64,000 bases of DNA. It comes from Sinohyriopsis cumingii. Its lineage: Eukaryota > Mollusca > Bivalvia > Unionida > Unionidae. The DNA lies in NCBI GenBank assembly GCA_028554795.2, contig CM068827.1:74900244-74964243 (forward strand). The letters run 5' to 3'. Both the position numbers and the translations under genes were made by a program. The notes under the pieces were generated by a model. That model did no database searches. It was given only the letters and a program-made list of their open reading frames with translations, and had not been told where the DNA came from. Shown here piece after piece: positions 49,991 to 62,075 of the stretch (positions within the stretch are counted from its first letter, which is position 1; each line of letters opens with the position of its first letter).

Positions 49991-50100
49991 CCTTTTGGCG
50001 CTAGATAGCTTTACAGTGATGGCGCAGAGTAAAATCTGCAATCAACCAACGAAACTACTCTAGGACAACCTGCCTTTTTAGATTCTACTATAATATATTC

Positions 50101-50225
50101 TATATTATATTATATATTATTATGTTGTATTATATTATATTATATTATATTATATTATATTATATTATATTATATTATATTATATTATATTAATTTTTTA
50201 TTTTTTATTTTATTATATTATATTA
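50101..50225. repeat. (TTATA)n pentanucleotide array
   Basis: TATAT/TATTA pentanucleotides over about 125 bases, interrupted near 50191-50215 by T-rich sequence. Confidence 0.95.
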
Positions 50226-50337
50226 CTTTCAACGGCTAGACTGGTTTTGGAGGATATATCGTTTTCGATAACTCCATAAAGAAGTTATGCAAAACAATAC
50301 AGAAATACAGTAACTCATTTTTATCCTTTTTAAATTT

Positions 50338-50482
50338 CATCATCATCATCATCATCATCATTATCATCATCAACAACAACAACAGCACCAGCATCTTGCT
50401 CTTCTTCTGCGACTGCCTATAATTCTTTTTTTTATCGTCATCATAGTAGTAGTAGTAATAGTAGTAGTAGTAGTAGTAGTAG
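50338..50482. repeat. Trinucleotide tracts (CAT)n, (CAA)n, (TAG)n
   Basis: CAT at 50338-50371, CAA to 50384, then TAG at about 50445-50482. Confidence 0.93.
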
Positions 50483-53035
50483 CATTTTTATCATTATTGT
50501 AATAGTACTAGTAATAAAAATAGTAGTAGCGGGAGGTAAATAAATGCAGCCATGAATAATGTAATGTTTAATAGATAGTACTATGTTGCTGTCATTTTAT
50601 TATATTTTATTTGATGTCAAAATGTCTTATTATTGATTCTATATTTTTATTTCAGATCCCTATTTATTGTGTCTGTTTTAATTTTAATCATTGGATTGGG
50701 TCTCTGAGTGTCTAAAATGAACTACTCGGTATTTGCACGGAGTGATACGCACTTCAATGGCTCAGTTTGAGAAAAAGATCGATTTGTGCAATTTGAAAAT
50801 ACAAGTTGTCCTCAAAACCCAGTACTAATGTAAAGACCTTCGCATTTTTCTCCAGTCATATTAAATATAGAACATACTCATTCTTTCTACCTGCGAACAT
50901 GTCTAAAATTATTTCAATAGTTTGAGACAGACACAAATAGAAAGAAAATGAATTTCGAAAAACGCAAGATTAAGCATTGTATCGTACAGCTGATAGGGGG
51001 ATATACTGTAATATTATAAAACAGAGGACAAAGGAAAAACGTTTGAGTTTATCTTCTAAAAGCAAGTGTCAGAAGATGAAGAGAATGAACTCATTACAGA
51101 GATTAAAATTCTTTGTCAATCACTGTGTCAAGAACAAAAACTTAAGGATCTATGTTAGTCTGTATCATGGAGAGGGATAATGCAATACGCTTGTATTCTG
51201 TTAGCGATATAGGCAGACTGATAAAGCTAGACGTTTAATACATCTGCGTAAATAATTGGAAATGACAAGAACTCGTTTTAACAAAAGTGTAACCTGGAAT
51301 GAGCAGTCTTTTTCAAAATGGCCCTAATTTTTGCCGATCATATGTACTAATTGCTCCATACACCCATCAATCCGTCTTCCAACCCACTCATCCATCAATC
51401 CATTAGCCTCTATTGAAGGGTCATCCAATATTTTCAGTGTTTTGTTTTACTGTGTCTTCCAAAATTGTAAGCAAATAAAATGTATAAGGGGTGCAAAATA
51501 AGGTTGTAACTCCCAGATTTACTGGATTTTGCGAAATTATTCAGAAGTTATCGAAGATGATCAACTACTTCAATCATGTTGGATGGAAATTTAGACTCAG
51601 CCACGCAAAAATGGACGCCCTGTCAGTAAAGAAACTCCAGTTTGTTTTGAAACACTAACATAATGCCGACATTTGGATTATAAATTATAAATTAATGAAT
51701 TTACTTTCAGTGTACCGTTGGTATCATTCAGACTTTTGGTTTGTAAAATCATTAGTAGGGTACAACTGCCCGGGATTGGAGGGGGTGGGGTGCAGGCGAA
51801 TACTATATAATTTGAAAATAAACCGTCAGTTACAAACAAGCTAGAACTTACATTAAGTGAGTAAATCGCTTCAACTATCTCAGGAAATACTAACATAAAA
51901 ATGCAAAGTGTACAAACGGAGCTCAGTGATTTCAGGAAGTTAATTAAAGTTTCTTTTAAAAACGTAAAACACCGACATGGGCCTTATTGTTTTATGATCT
52001 GCTAATTCGTACAGTTTTGTGCAGTTAGACCCGACATATAGCAGAGTATATACCGTATGTATTTCATAAAACTACAAGTCTTCCGTATATGCAATGGTTT
52101 ATGCTCATTTGGGCAAAATTCGAAAGCGCGTTGACTTTAAACGTATGTTTGTTCAGCGCTAAAAGTATTCCAGCTTGTTCTGCATTCTCAGTTTTTCAAA
52201 CAGGGTATGTATATCTTGTTTCCAAACCCCTCTTGCTTGAACGTTGTAGGAGGAAGCGTGAAATTAAATTATACTAGATCGTGTAGGTGGATAAATTGTA
52301 AGCTACATAAAAAGATAAGTACTGACTACATAATACGTGTTCTATGAATGCATAGTACGTGTTCTACGAATGCTTGCACGTCTTTTAGAAATGCTTATGA
52401 GTCCCTTTACAGTAAAAGGTAAATTGGAGACTAACATAAATGTATTATGTGTCAGTGTAAGAAAAGATATATTTAAAGATTTCAATTGAAAATACATGCG
52501 AAATGTATATTAAATCCAATTACTCTTGATTACTTCATTATCAGCAATCAATCGAATGAAAAGAATAGCAAGCGGCAGCACACTTTGCATGTTTACATGA
52601 GAAAACCTTCAAAAACTGGCTTCATGTAAGTGTAATTATTTAGGTTCGGTGATTCTGTAAAAGATAAAGACTTCGCTTAGCCAAATAATCTCTTGGCATG
52701 AGTTATAGGGATATCTCGAGAAATGTGATTGACGTTTGAGATGCATGATGCTAACTCTAGATTATTACAAAGAAACGACGTTGTTATTTACGACTGATAC
52801 TTCAATTAATTCAGTGACATTCGATTTGCACTCTGCTTTTATCTAACGTGAAAGGGGCGATTTATTTTCTTCACAATTTTAGATAAAGAATGTTCATAGC
52901 GTGCTTCATATGACTTGAGACAACGTAACCTAGAAGATTCCTCTGATCATGAAGTCGCGCTTTCTTGTATTGTGTCATGACGCATTCCATTTATTTAATA
53001 CTTCTGTTTCTAAATCAAAGGTAGACAACATAGCA
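50483..53035. other. 2.5-kb stretch without a supported gene
   Basis: Open frames at 50977-51180 (Lys-rich), 51678-51896 (minus) and 52089-52277 are unrecognised. CCATCAATCC-like strings repeat weakly near 51360-51410. Nothing else was seen. Confidence 0.4.
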
Positions 53036-53170
53036 ATGTATGTATGTATGTATGTATGTGTGTATGTATGTATGTATGTATGTATGTATGTATGTATGTA
53101 TGTATGTATGTGTGTGTAGGTAGGTAGGTAGGTAGGCGGGTATGTAGGTAAGTAGGTAGGTAGGTAGGTA
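53036..53170. repeat. (TATG)n then (GTAG)n microsatellite
   Basis: TATG at 53036-53117, turning into GTAG to 53170. The minus-strand His-Thr-Tyr/Leu-Pro-Thr frame is an artefact. Confidence 0.97.
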
Positions 53171-53446
53171 TGCAAATTAATACTTTCAGGAAATTGCTGA
53201 ATTTACCAGCTCATATCGTTATAATAATAGTAGCCTCACATGACAATAATTTTGCTTTATTATTCTGAATATTGATCCCAAATTTCAACAAATGAGAAAA
53301 GAAACCATTTAACCCATGTTAAAATTCTGAGATAAATTTTCACCCCGAGCATATTTAATGGATTATTTTTTCATCACTACAATTATGACAATTGCATTTA
53401 TAAGCACATGTCAAGACTATTACATGTTACTTTACTCATCCACCCA
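53171..53446. other. Unique spacer between two opposite tetranucleotide arrays
   Basis: No feature was seen. Confidence 0.5.
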
Positions 53447-53559
53447 CATACGCACACAACACACATACATACATACATACATACATACATACATACATAC
53501 ACACATTCACATACATACATACATACATACATACACATACACACATTCACATACATACA

Positions 53560-53593
<34 letters not shown>
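53447..53593. repeat. (CATA)n array with repeated CACACATTCA interruptions
   Basis: ACAT tetranucleotides with two copies of CACACATTCACATACATACA, showing that the array has expanded in larger blocks. It is the reverse complement type of the array at 53036. Confidence 0.96.
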
Positions 53594-55580
53594 CTTGAGT
53601 TTTAGCGGTCGGTGATATGACCTTATCCGAATTAAGTATGCTATCGAAATATACTTGCGAATCTAACACATTCTAGTCTACCAAGCACCGAGTAACAATT
53701 AAATACGGCTTTGTTTGAAACTGCAAAACTTCTAAAATAATAAAATATGCATAAAAAATTAACAAACTGCCAGGAGACATTAGATTTCGCATCATTTTTC
53801 TCACCAAGGGAGATATTATTTACCCATGAGAGGAAAAGGAAATGCAATTTTCATAGCCAAGGTAAATGGAACGACTAATGTAAGATATTATAAAGAATAA
53901 GGGCCCTGTTTAACTAAAATAGTACCAACTTAAAACAAAGATCAACCTGACATAAAATGCAAATGAAACTAATAGATGCCGTAATAACTGATAGCATTTA
54001 TATAGAGTGTCATTCTTCAAAATTCAAAAATATTTGCTTTGATAATTGATTGTCAAAGGTACGTGGTCCGTAGGTGCGGTTTAGTAAATATTCTATGTAT
54101 ATGAAAGAGCATCTTGAATCAACCGTCTCACTGTTTGATACAAATATAAGGTAATGACTAAGTTTTTAGACCAGTTACAAAATGTACTTTTAATCACGAA
54201 AGCACAATAACGAACAAAACAACTGATGGTATTATGTTGAGTAATACTTGAGTCATATGAACATTGCCAAAGACATACTAGACAGAGTTGTGAACACGAC
54301 CCAAGTTCTTTACTGAGCAAACTAGTTTGTGTTATATTCTCAAAATTATGTCTTATACACAAATATAATAGCTATCTTCAGTTTGCACTAGTATGAGTAA
54401 ATGCGAAATAAAGGCATATAATTTTGTTCCCATATTACAGATTTATACTTCATTTTTAAAATGATTTCACATGCTATCACACACACGCATATATTGTAAT
54501 TGCATGTAAAATTATTTTGTCTGCACGACTCATAAACACCTTGATACCATTTTCTTCTTCGCATATCCACATAATATGCATCGTACAACAGCGTTTGGGT
54601 AATGTTTCCCTTCTTCCTTATGGGTGTTTCTTAGAAAGCACATGATTTAAAGGAAGCATGAGTTCGTCTGGAAAAATTGGTATTGATTTTTTTTCTAGAT
54701 ATAGACAGGCAGAGAACTTAGAATCCATGAAAAGTGAACTTAATTTCCTATCATACAAGCAATCTGAATTGCCTGCCGTGCAATCAAAAACAGCTCCTCA
54801 GCCAATATTGTCTGTTCCAAACGACGTCATTGCCTTTAGGTCTAATAAATAAAGAAAAGGACTAACTCCTCTGACACGTCCTAGAAAGTTAGCAAAGATG
54901 TAAAATAATGGATTAAAAAATCACGCTCAGTGTGACAGTCATGGTGACTAATATCATGAGTGGACGGTAAATCAAATCTCCAGTCACGACCTTAGCAAAT
55001 TAATGCCGGCATTGTCTGAATCGAATTGGACCATGTTTTTCGTTAATATGTAGAAGATAACGTTAGAAAGAGAGGTTTATTGTATGGATCCCTACCACGT
55101 ATTTTCTTGAGGAAAACAAAAAACGGTCATACACCCCAAAGAGTAGTTCTGTGGAATGTCTCTGTATGTCTCTGAAACAGTAAGGCCCAAAATCGTCAAC
55201 ACCTTGCAAGCAGTATTCTTCAGTACATTTTGAACTGCAAGTACACTAGTAATTCTCTTCCCCCAACCCAGTCCCCACAACACTATCATTAAAGGCATGA
55301 GTAAAAAAGAATTATATCATCTCCATTTTGTAGTATAATTTATATTTTAGTACGATACTTTAGCCTGTAAGTTCTTATTATGCATATCGCGGTCATGGTT
55401 GGTTTTTTATGTGAAGTCAGTGATATTGTAGTTTTAGTTTAAATACTGGTATTTTAATTACATTAGCATCGTACTTTTTAATTGTTTGCATTAATTTTGT
55501 GTTTGCTTATTATTCTTTGTCCTTCAGTCTATATGTCATTTATTTTCTTCTCTGTCTTATTCACTTCTTGTTTTTCCTGT
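53594..55580. other. No supported gene; one unassigned frame
   Basis: The plus-strand frame 54658-54852 reads MSSSGKIGIDFFSRYRQAEN and ends in TAA. The same frame continues for 16 codons after the stop (RKGLTPLTRPRKLAKM). Composition is protein-like, but no family or splice sites were recognised. The other open frames here (53641-53847, 54093-54588, 55092-55298, all minus) are unrecognised. Confidence 0.3.
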
Positions 55581-55677
55581 ACTACTACTACCACCACCAC
55601 CAGTATTATTACTACTATTTATACTGCCACTACTACTACTACTGCTGCTACTACTACTACTGCGTCTACTACTACCA
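55581..55677. repeat. (ACT)/(ACC) trinucleotide tract
   Basis: ACT, ACC and ATT triplets, imperfect. The Thr-rich and Tyr-rich open frames across it (55482-55735) are artefacts. Confidence 0.93.
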
Positions 55678-58585
55678 TATCATTTTTCCAGAAGAATTTA
55701 ATTTAACTACAGCTACTTTTAATTTGATGAGTTGATTTCTCCATGCCTGTGTACTCGTCCAGAATTTCAAGAGACTCAGTAAAGTCAGTGTTTTTCATCA
55801 CTTTAAATATGTTACTCTAATGAAGTCATGGTTTAGATCTACCTCTTGCATATACGTATACCTTGTACATAGCTATCTGTCAGTCATTATTTGTTCTGTG
55901 CTCTTTTATGGCGTACATTATTTGCAGACTTCTGATAAACAAGTCAGTGAAAGGCCCATGTCGTACCACTACGGCAATCAACATTTTGAGATTTGAAATT
56001 CGTACCTCATTGAACTTATCAAACATGTTACACGGTATTAAATTTAGTTAGAAATGGGGATAATACAACTTAAGAGGAAAATAATCCAATGGATGAATCA
56101 GAATATTACAGATAAAATGGTTATTTCGCCATTTTAAAAAAATGGTTGTGCAGGGGTAATGTGGATTCAACCTAGTTTTCTTTCAATACCAGATGTGTAT
56201 TACCATACCCGTTTGATGTAGATGGTAAATAAGCAGATATGGTTGTTTCCAGTCTTTGTGATGGTGCAAAATATCTTCGTTTCTTTTACACACCCATGTC
56301 ATCCTAACCACACAATTATGTTTAATCTCTTCTCAACCATTCGTTAGAATACAACACAGAAACAAATTTTTGTGATGCGTGATATAGCTATTTTAACTGG
56401 ACTGTCGATGATTATTAAAAACCCCGCATAGTTAATTGTGTTTACAGACAATTTAAACCGCTGGCAGTGTAGCCGAACATTCAAGATGCTGCTACTGTTG
56501 CGCGGAAACAGCTTCTATGATTTGATTTCCTGTTTGCAAGGCTTCGTTTGAGAAAGGAAATAAAGATGCGCCTTTTCTTTCTTTACTTCGTGAAACATTT
56601 ATGAGGCGGAATGTTTTTAGTAGAAATGAGCAGGAGTCATTTGCTTTCATTCTCAAGCACGAACTTATTTCTTTCTGTCAAAGAAAACTGAGTTAATATG
56701 GATGGTCATAATGAGAATATCCAGTTCAATTGCAAAGAGTGTAGTTCGACTTTTTTGATCAAATGTGCATCTAACATTGAACGGATTCAAGTAAACATTA
56801 AATTACGTTAAGTGGAGATTTCAATTAAAATTCGTGAAATGTGTAAACCGTAGATAATGTTAATGAAAATACTCTTATTTTGTAAGAAAATAATACAGTT
56901 TAAGCTTTAAAATTTTCTACGTCATAATTCAAATGGTTTAAAAATTATCGTTCCTCCGTCATTCTATAAACTGTATAAAATTGCATATTTTAAATTGGTT
57001 ACTTAAGTCACCGTTTAATGTATCTCCCACGCGTGCATGCAGATGAAAGCCAGTTCCTACTCAGACAGCCCCTTATTATCGAAATGTCGGAGCATGGCTA
57101 GAAGGTTGATGCGGGCATAGGCGAACATACTGGCTCGCTGATGTGTATACTATCGTCGTAGTATGTAAAGATGTACTCAACCAGACACTTCGCCTGAACT
57201 CCAACAAGAGTTCTGCATTGATAGCAGTCGTGCAAAAGATAATCAGGCTATCTGGAGTCAGCCATCACGCGGTGGGTCAGATGATTGTCGTCGGTTTTCG
57301 AGCGCTTTATAAATTTGCTGACGATTGAATATTCATGATGTCTGTCGAAGGGGTATCATTTTTCTGTGTTTCATAGACAATAATAGCATCGGTTACATCA
57401 AGAACAGTCAGCAGACCGGTCTCTACCATGTAGTTAAGCAACACAATCGGGACCTAACCTTGCTTCCGAAAGTGCTTGCCAAAGCAAATCAGGGATTACT
57501 TGGTAGCAGGTATTGGTAAATGTCCAACTAATAACTGGTGCACAGCAGTTGATGTCCTTTCCATATAAGGAACCATCATTTGACACGCTTGTCACGTGAT
57601 ATATTGGGTGGCTAAATCGCTAATAGTTAGGTCCTCATTTGTCCAGACCCTGGATGAAGGCGGAATAACGCTATTTCTACACAACGGAGACGAGTTTCTT
57701 AACAATTGAAGCTGGTGTATTCCAAGAGAACAGATAAAATGGTTTCCCTATAGTAATATATATTAACCAATTTGTAAAACACCCCCACCTTGCATAATGA
57801 AATTTACACTCTTTATAACGTTGCACCCCTACCCCGTACATGGCAACATTTGCAGTATCTAAAGTGTGTTTAATATCCAACTGTAAAAGGCAGACAAAAG
57901 GTTTTCACGTTGCTTATTAGCCACAAATAAAACCATAATTTTGCATATATAGTAAACTGAATTGTCTATGCCTATGTGGAACCATTGTAGGACTATTGTT
58001 CTCTATAGGATTCACTGTACTAATTCAGCTCCCATAGTAAATTTAAGTAAACATCAAAATATTAAAAATTCAATAACTTTGAATTTTTGAATGCTCGTAA
58101 TGAAATTTATGTTTATTAGTAAAGACATATTTTTGATCACAGCTTCTTTGTTTTCTGGATCAACATGTGTTTGAAAAATGTTTATAATACCAAACCAACG
58201 CGTTAGGTGCTAATTTCAGTAACGAATTTTCCAAATTCAAGTCTGTAAAAGGACTGAAATTCCATCAGTAAAACATGACGTCTGTTTATTTCATTTATAA
58301 CTGGGACAATCTTTCAAAAGATTCTTTTCACTAAGATTTTACTTTCATTATTAACCAATCATGGCAAACCAAACCCATAAATGCTCTATTTTATCCTGAC
58401 CCTTTCCTAGACTGGTTACGCATTTTCCATATAATTAGTACCGTGAGTCCTATCTGCAACAGGAGAAGTAGAATCTCATGGTCATTGATGGCATAAAAGG
58501 AACAGTTGCACATGGCAAAATCAGGAGCTACTGTGGGCACCAAAATGGTGCAAATGAAGTCAAATTTGCATTTTTCTAGATGTTT

Positions 58586-58589
<4 letters not shown>
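55678..58589. other. 2.9-kb stretch without a supported gene; GC-richer part at 57030-57510
   Basis: From about 57030 to 57510 the base composition is more balanced and two plus-strand frames are open in succession (57143-57328, with ALIAVVQKIIRLSGVSHHAV; 57325-57519). They overlap by a few bases and I recognise neither. The rest is AT-rich with nothing seen. Confidence 0.35.

Positions 58590-58622
<33 letters not shown>
58590..58622. repeat. (CT)n microsatellite
   Basis: TC dinucleotides over 33 bases. Confidence 0.95.
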
Positions 58623-58624
<2 letters not shown>

Positions 58625-58958
58625 GACTGCCGTGACTTGCAGCTAATGACACTATTTGGGACTGGTAACATCAGCTGTGTGGACTGATGTCAAAGTCTGA
58701 GAACAAGTCTCAGATAGATGAATCAGATTGTCCTTTGTACTTAGGCTGTCGGTTGACTGAACGCTATAGACTTAAGGACCTCATATATGTTTCTTTTCTT
58801 CTGATACAGGAGTTTAAATGGCAGAAATTAAATTTAAACAATTTTCATCTGTAACTTTTGTCATTTCTTTTCATAATTATTTGTACACAAAGACGTGAAC
58901 GGAGTGTCGTTACGTTACAGGTATCTTGACATGAACAGAAATTTAGCATCAGAATGTG

Positions 58959-59098
58959 TATAAATAAGGAAAGCTCTATGCCCCTGCCTCATTATCTCAA
59001 CAGCCGTCATCCTGTTTGCATGTCGTCCTACCCTGGAATTTTCCTAACTTTCTCAGATTAACAACACCAACTTCAATGCTGAATATACAGTAAGTAAT
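58959..59098 (+). promoter_or_regulatory. Possible core promoter (TATA, initiator) and 5' exon with donor
   Basis: TATAAATA lies at 58959-58966. About 30 bases downstream, CCTCATTATC (58986-58995) fits an initiator (TCA at 58988-58990). The following 100 bases are less AT-rich than the surroundings and end at ATACA|GTAAGTAAT, a consensus donor with GT at 59090. The order and spacing match a short untranslated or nearly untranslated first exon. An ATG at 59019 gives a 13-codon frame that stops, so the coding part would lie in a later exon, not found here. The hAT insertion at 59218 would sit in the intron. Confidence 0.25.
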
Positions 59099-59209
59099 AG
59101 ATTTTAATATAGGCTGATCACGCGGTTAGCACGATTGTCATATCTGACGCAGTTACACCAAACATATGTCAAAGGTTTGAGCTAAAAGAAGGAATCGGTT
59201 CAATGAATA

Positions 59210-59362
59210 ATATATTCCAGGCCTTGCCATAGGGCAAGGCAAACGAGGTAACCACCTTGGACCCCGCGCTTTCAGGCAATGCAATTTTGTTTGCTTAGGG
59301 CCCCGCGCTAATCGCCTGCTGCCTTGGGCCCCGCAAATTTTAGGGCCGGGCCTGATATATTC
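59210..59362. mobile_element. Short hAT-type element (137 bp) with perfect 8-bp target-site duplication
   Basis: The element is 59218-59354. Its ends are CAGGCCTTGCC and, on the opposite strand, CAGGCCCGGCC, matching hAT terminal inverted repeats. The 8-bp duplication ATATATTC is exact at 59210-59217 and 59355-59362. The inside is GC-rich with repeated GGCCCCGC/CCCCGCGC strings and has no room for a transposase, so it is a non-autonomous copy. The minus-strand open frame 59153-59419 across it is an artefact. Confidence 0.88.
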
Positions 59363-61080
59363 CATCGGGAAATGAAACTGAAACCCTGAATATTTTGCTC
59401 GATGTGAGCCACAGGTCACTTGGCAATATGCGATAAGTGTGCCCTCTGGATTTGTACATCAGACTGCACATGTCAAGGACGAAACAAAATCATAAGTTAA
59501 ACGTGCGAGAACTCGGATGAACTAATTTTCATTATTCTAAAGCCCCTCATACAATGAGTTAAAATATGGTTAAGATGGAAAGAAAATATAGTACAACAAA
59601 GTTCTCTTACACTAGGATACAAATAAAATAGTTAAACAAAATTGCACAAATAAATAAATCGTACACTCGAAATAAAATCTACCAGGATGCGTTGATATTT
59701 TACATTTTGTTCAGTATTTGCGAGATTGTACAATTATTTTATTGTCATTGAGATGAACATGCTAGCGTAGAACTTTATCAGTAGCGCCATCTACAAGTTA
59801 ATTTAGCAATCAATCTTTATTTCATTAATGTCGTGATATGACCCTTGATTACGTAGGTTAAGATGTTCACTTTGTGCATATCACATCACGCGAGTTTGTT
59901 GAAACATTCACGGGCAGTAACTCTAAGCACGATTCTGACAAACTTTACAATCTACTCATTAATCTATTAATTTATATAAGGCCTTGATAAACTGCTAAAT
60001 GGCAGTCAATAATGTAATTGCTTAAATATTCACAATACATTAAGGTCTTTTAGGTCGACGAAGGACGATATTTTTGTATAAAAATAGTCAAAATTGACGG
60101 ATGGCCACAATGATCGGACCTTCAATAAATGAATCTTCATAGTAATTATTATTATCAAAACGATACTGCCGGAATATTTTAAAAGTTAGCCCGTTATACG
60201 TTGATTATGAGGAATCACTGAAAACAACAAGCTAATCATCGAAGTTAATTTTTCAACCATTTTACGAAACAGTTTAACTGATAATTTAATGACATTCAAC
60301 AAATACAAAGCTTAAGACCTACAGCATTTGAACATGTTTAGGTTGTAAAAAAAATCTCAAATAAAACCTCTTGAAAAAAGATCAAAATATATGACAATGG
60401 TTGACTCTACTGTCTTGTAAAGATAAAGTTTGAACGAATATCTGGTTAAAACAATATTAGAATGTATGATTAATAACATGACTAATTTTAGACAAATATA
60501 GGCGGCCATAGCTCGCAAAAAGGGGTTAAAATATATTCGTTATCCCTTAAATCTTAATCAATGAGTGATTCAACTTTACATCGAATTTTGTGCAATCAAG
60601 CAACGAAAAAATTGGATAAGTGTTGAAATGCTCACTGGCCATTTGGCGATGTGATGCTGTTAAAGTGCCATAATTATAGGAAATATAATATTCCTTTCCT
60701 TGGACTGAAGCATTACTGAGTGTTTGATAAATAGCAAAACAAAACATAGAACGCTGGAAGGGCTTCGGGATTTTGCGAATGGACCGACATATGGACGAAT
60801 GGGCTTTAGGAAGGCATACAAATTTGTTAATTTGCACAAAAATGATAAACAAAACCAAACAACATACAGTTTGAAGGCTCTCTCGAGTAAGCGGTGGACA
60901 AAAACATTTAAAAGAGAACCAGGCAACTGAAATGTTCATATGAAATATCATGACAAATGAAGCTCAACATGGTTTATTCAAATCTGTAATATATTTACTC
61001 TTCTTGACAAAACTTGAATTTGAAAAGTTCAGTTATAAAGGAAAAGATACGTTTTCAGTAAGATAATATATCTTTTACTC
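59363..61080. other. No supported gene; overlapping open frames at 60547-60951
   Basis: The minus frame 60547-60951 (134 codons, with LVLFIIFVQINKFVCLPKAH) and the plus frame 60724-60930 overlap. The minus one has a hydrophobic segment and a long tail but no match I know. Nothing else was seen. Confidence 0.35.
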
Positions 61081-61320
61081 TTTGTATGTCTGACTGTTTA
61101 TCTGTATGTCTGACGATTTATCTGTATGTCTGAATGTTTATCTGTATGTCTGACTGTTTATCTGTATGTCTGAAGGTTTATCTGTATGTCTGACGGTTTA
61201 TCTGTATGTCTGGCTGTTTATCTGTATGTCTGAAGGTTTATCTGTGTGTTTGACTGTTTATCTGTATGTCTGAAGGTTTATCTGTATGTCTGACTGTTTA
61301 TCTGTATGTATGTGACTGTT
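61081..61320. repeat. 20-bp minisatellite, about 12 units
   Basis: The unit is TCTGTATGTCTGACTGTTTA. Units differ mainly at positions 13-16 (GACTG, GAAGG, GACGG, GAATG), with GAAGG and GACTG variants interleaved. The last unit is disturbed by an insertion (TATGTATGTGACTG). Confidence 0.97.
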
Positions 61321-61884
61321 TTTTATTGCACTCTGCTGTCTGCACGTTTGACGTTCGCGTATATCACGTGACCTTGTGCGAAGCTGCTTTAATGAGTGTT
61401 TAAGCTATTAAACTTACTGTTGGCTGCTTGCTTTTTGTACCATATAGATGTTTGAATATATACGTGGTTTTGAAGCGACACCGGCAAAAAATGTGAATAC
61501 AGGTGGACAGTTAAATAATTATGTGATAGCTTCATTATGATTTTAAAACAATATCATTGTCAAATCGATCAATTTCCTTGTCAAATGTTGCATATAGTAC
61601 CTAAATTAGCCTTAAAAATACCTTTACATTTTATAGAAGTAGCAAACAGTGTGCACATTGAACATTTTAACCATTTCAAAGATAAAGGGATAATTATCAA
61701 GATCCACGTCTTACACTGTATGACTAAATGCATGTTCCGAATATGTAGCCATTACCAAAATGGAAATTATAGTAAATAATGCGTAGAGAGTAATATATGT
61801 ATATATCTAGTGCATATCTAACGATAATACTTTCTGACGACAAGGCTTGCACTCATTAAAAGCACACACGCCTTGACATCCTGC
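61321..61884. other. No gene recognised
   Basis: The plus-strand open frame 61537-61779 is unrecognised. Confidence 0.4.
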
Positions 61885-62075
61885 CCAGTCAGCAGGGCCA
61901 AGTCCAGGGTATCACTTGTGACAACTAAGTGGAAATTATGGGTGCCCACAACAATCGTGTGGCCCACCGCCAAAGAGAACTTTTGTGTTTTTCTTCTTTT
62001 TCTGGAATTTATACGGGGCCTACTGGAGAACTTCTCCTGGGGCCAACAAATCCTGTCCGCGCCCCAGCTAGTCAA
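61885..62075. mobile_element. Probable second hAT-type element (175 bp), decayed target-site duplication
   Basis: The element is 61893-62067. The left end is CAGGGCCAAGTCCAGGG; the right end on the opposite strand is CTGGGGCGCGGACAGGA, both hAT-like. Flanks CCAGTCAG (61885-61892) and CTAGTCAA (62068-62075) match at six of eight positions. The inside is GC-rich compared with the surroundings and has no transposase. The open frames on both strands over it (61818-62100) are artefacts of composition. Confidence 0.55.

Larger units (their letters stand above)
49757..50315. repeat. Perfect 42-bp inverted repeat, 475-bp spacing
   Basis: 49757-49798 (AGTTACTGTATTTCTGTATT...CTTTATGG) is the exact reverse complement of 50274-50315. 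The left arm lies in the 3' tail of the plus-strand LINE. The right arm follows a TTATA array. The match ends sharply at both sides. It may be a second, inverted scrap of the same LINE tail. Confidence 0.93.

Noticed and set aside
8608-53593. CRISPR-like array among the many repeats
   Set aside because: All arrays are simple or contiguous tandem repeats without unique spacers between conserved direct repeats, and the genome is eukaryotic.
53358-53615. Open frames rich in His, Thr, Tyr and Met, Tyr, Val, Cys on both strands
   Set aside because: They are translations of the (CATA)n array.
55482-55735. Thr-rich and Tyr/His-rich open frames
   Set aside because: They are translations of the imperfect ACT/ACC tract.
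59153-59419. 88-codon Pro/Gly/Arg-rich minus-strand frame
   Set aside because: It crosses a 137-bp hAT-type insertion with exact target-site duplication; the composition comes from the insertion.
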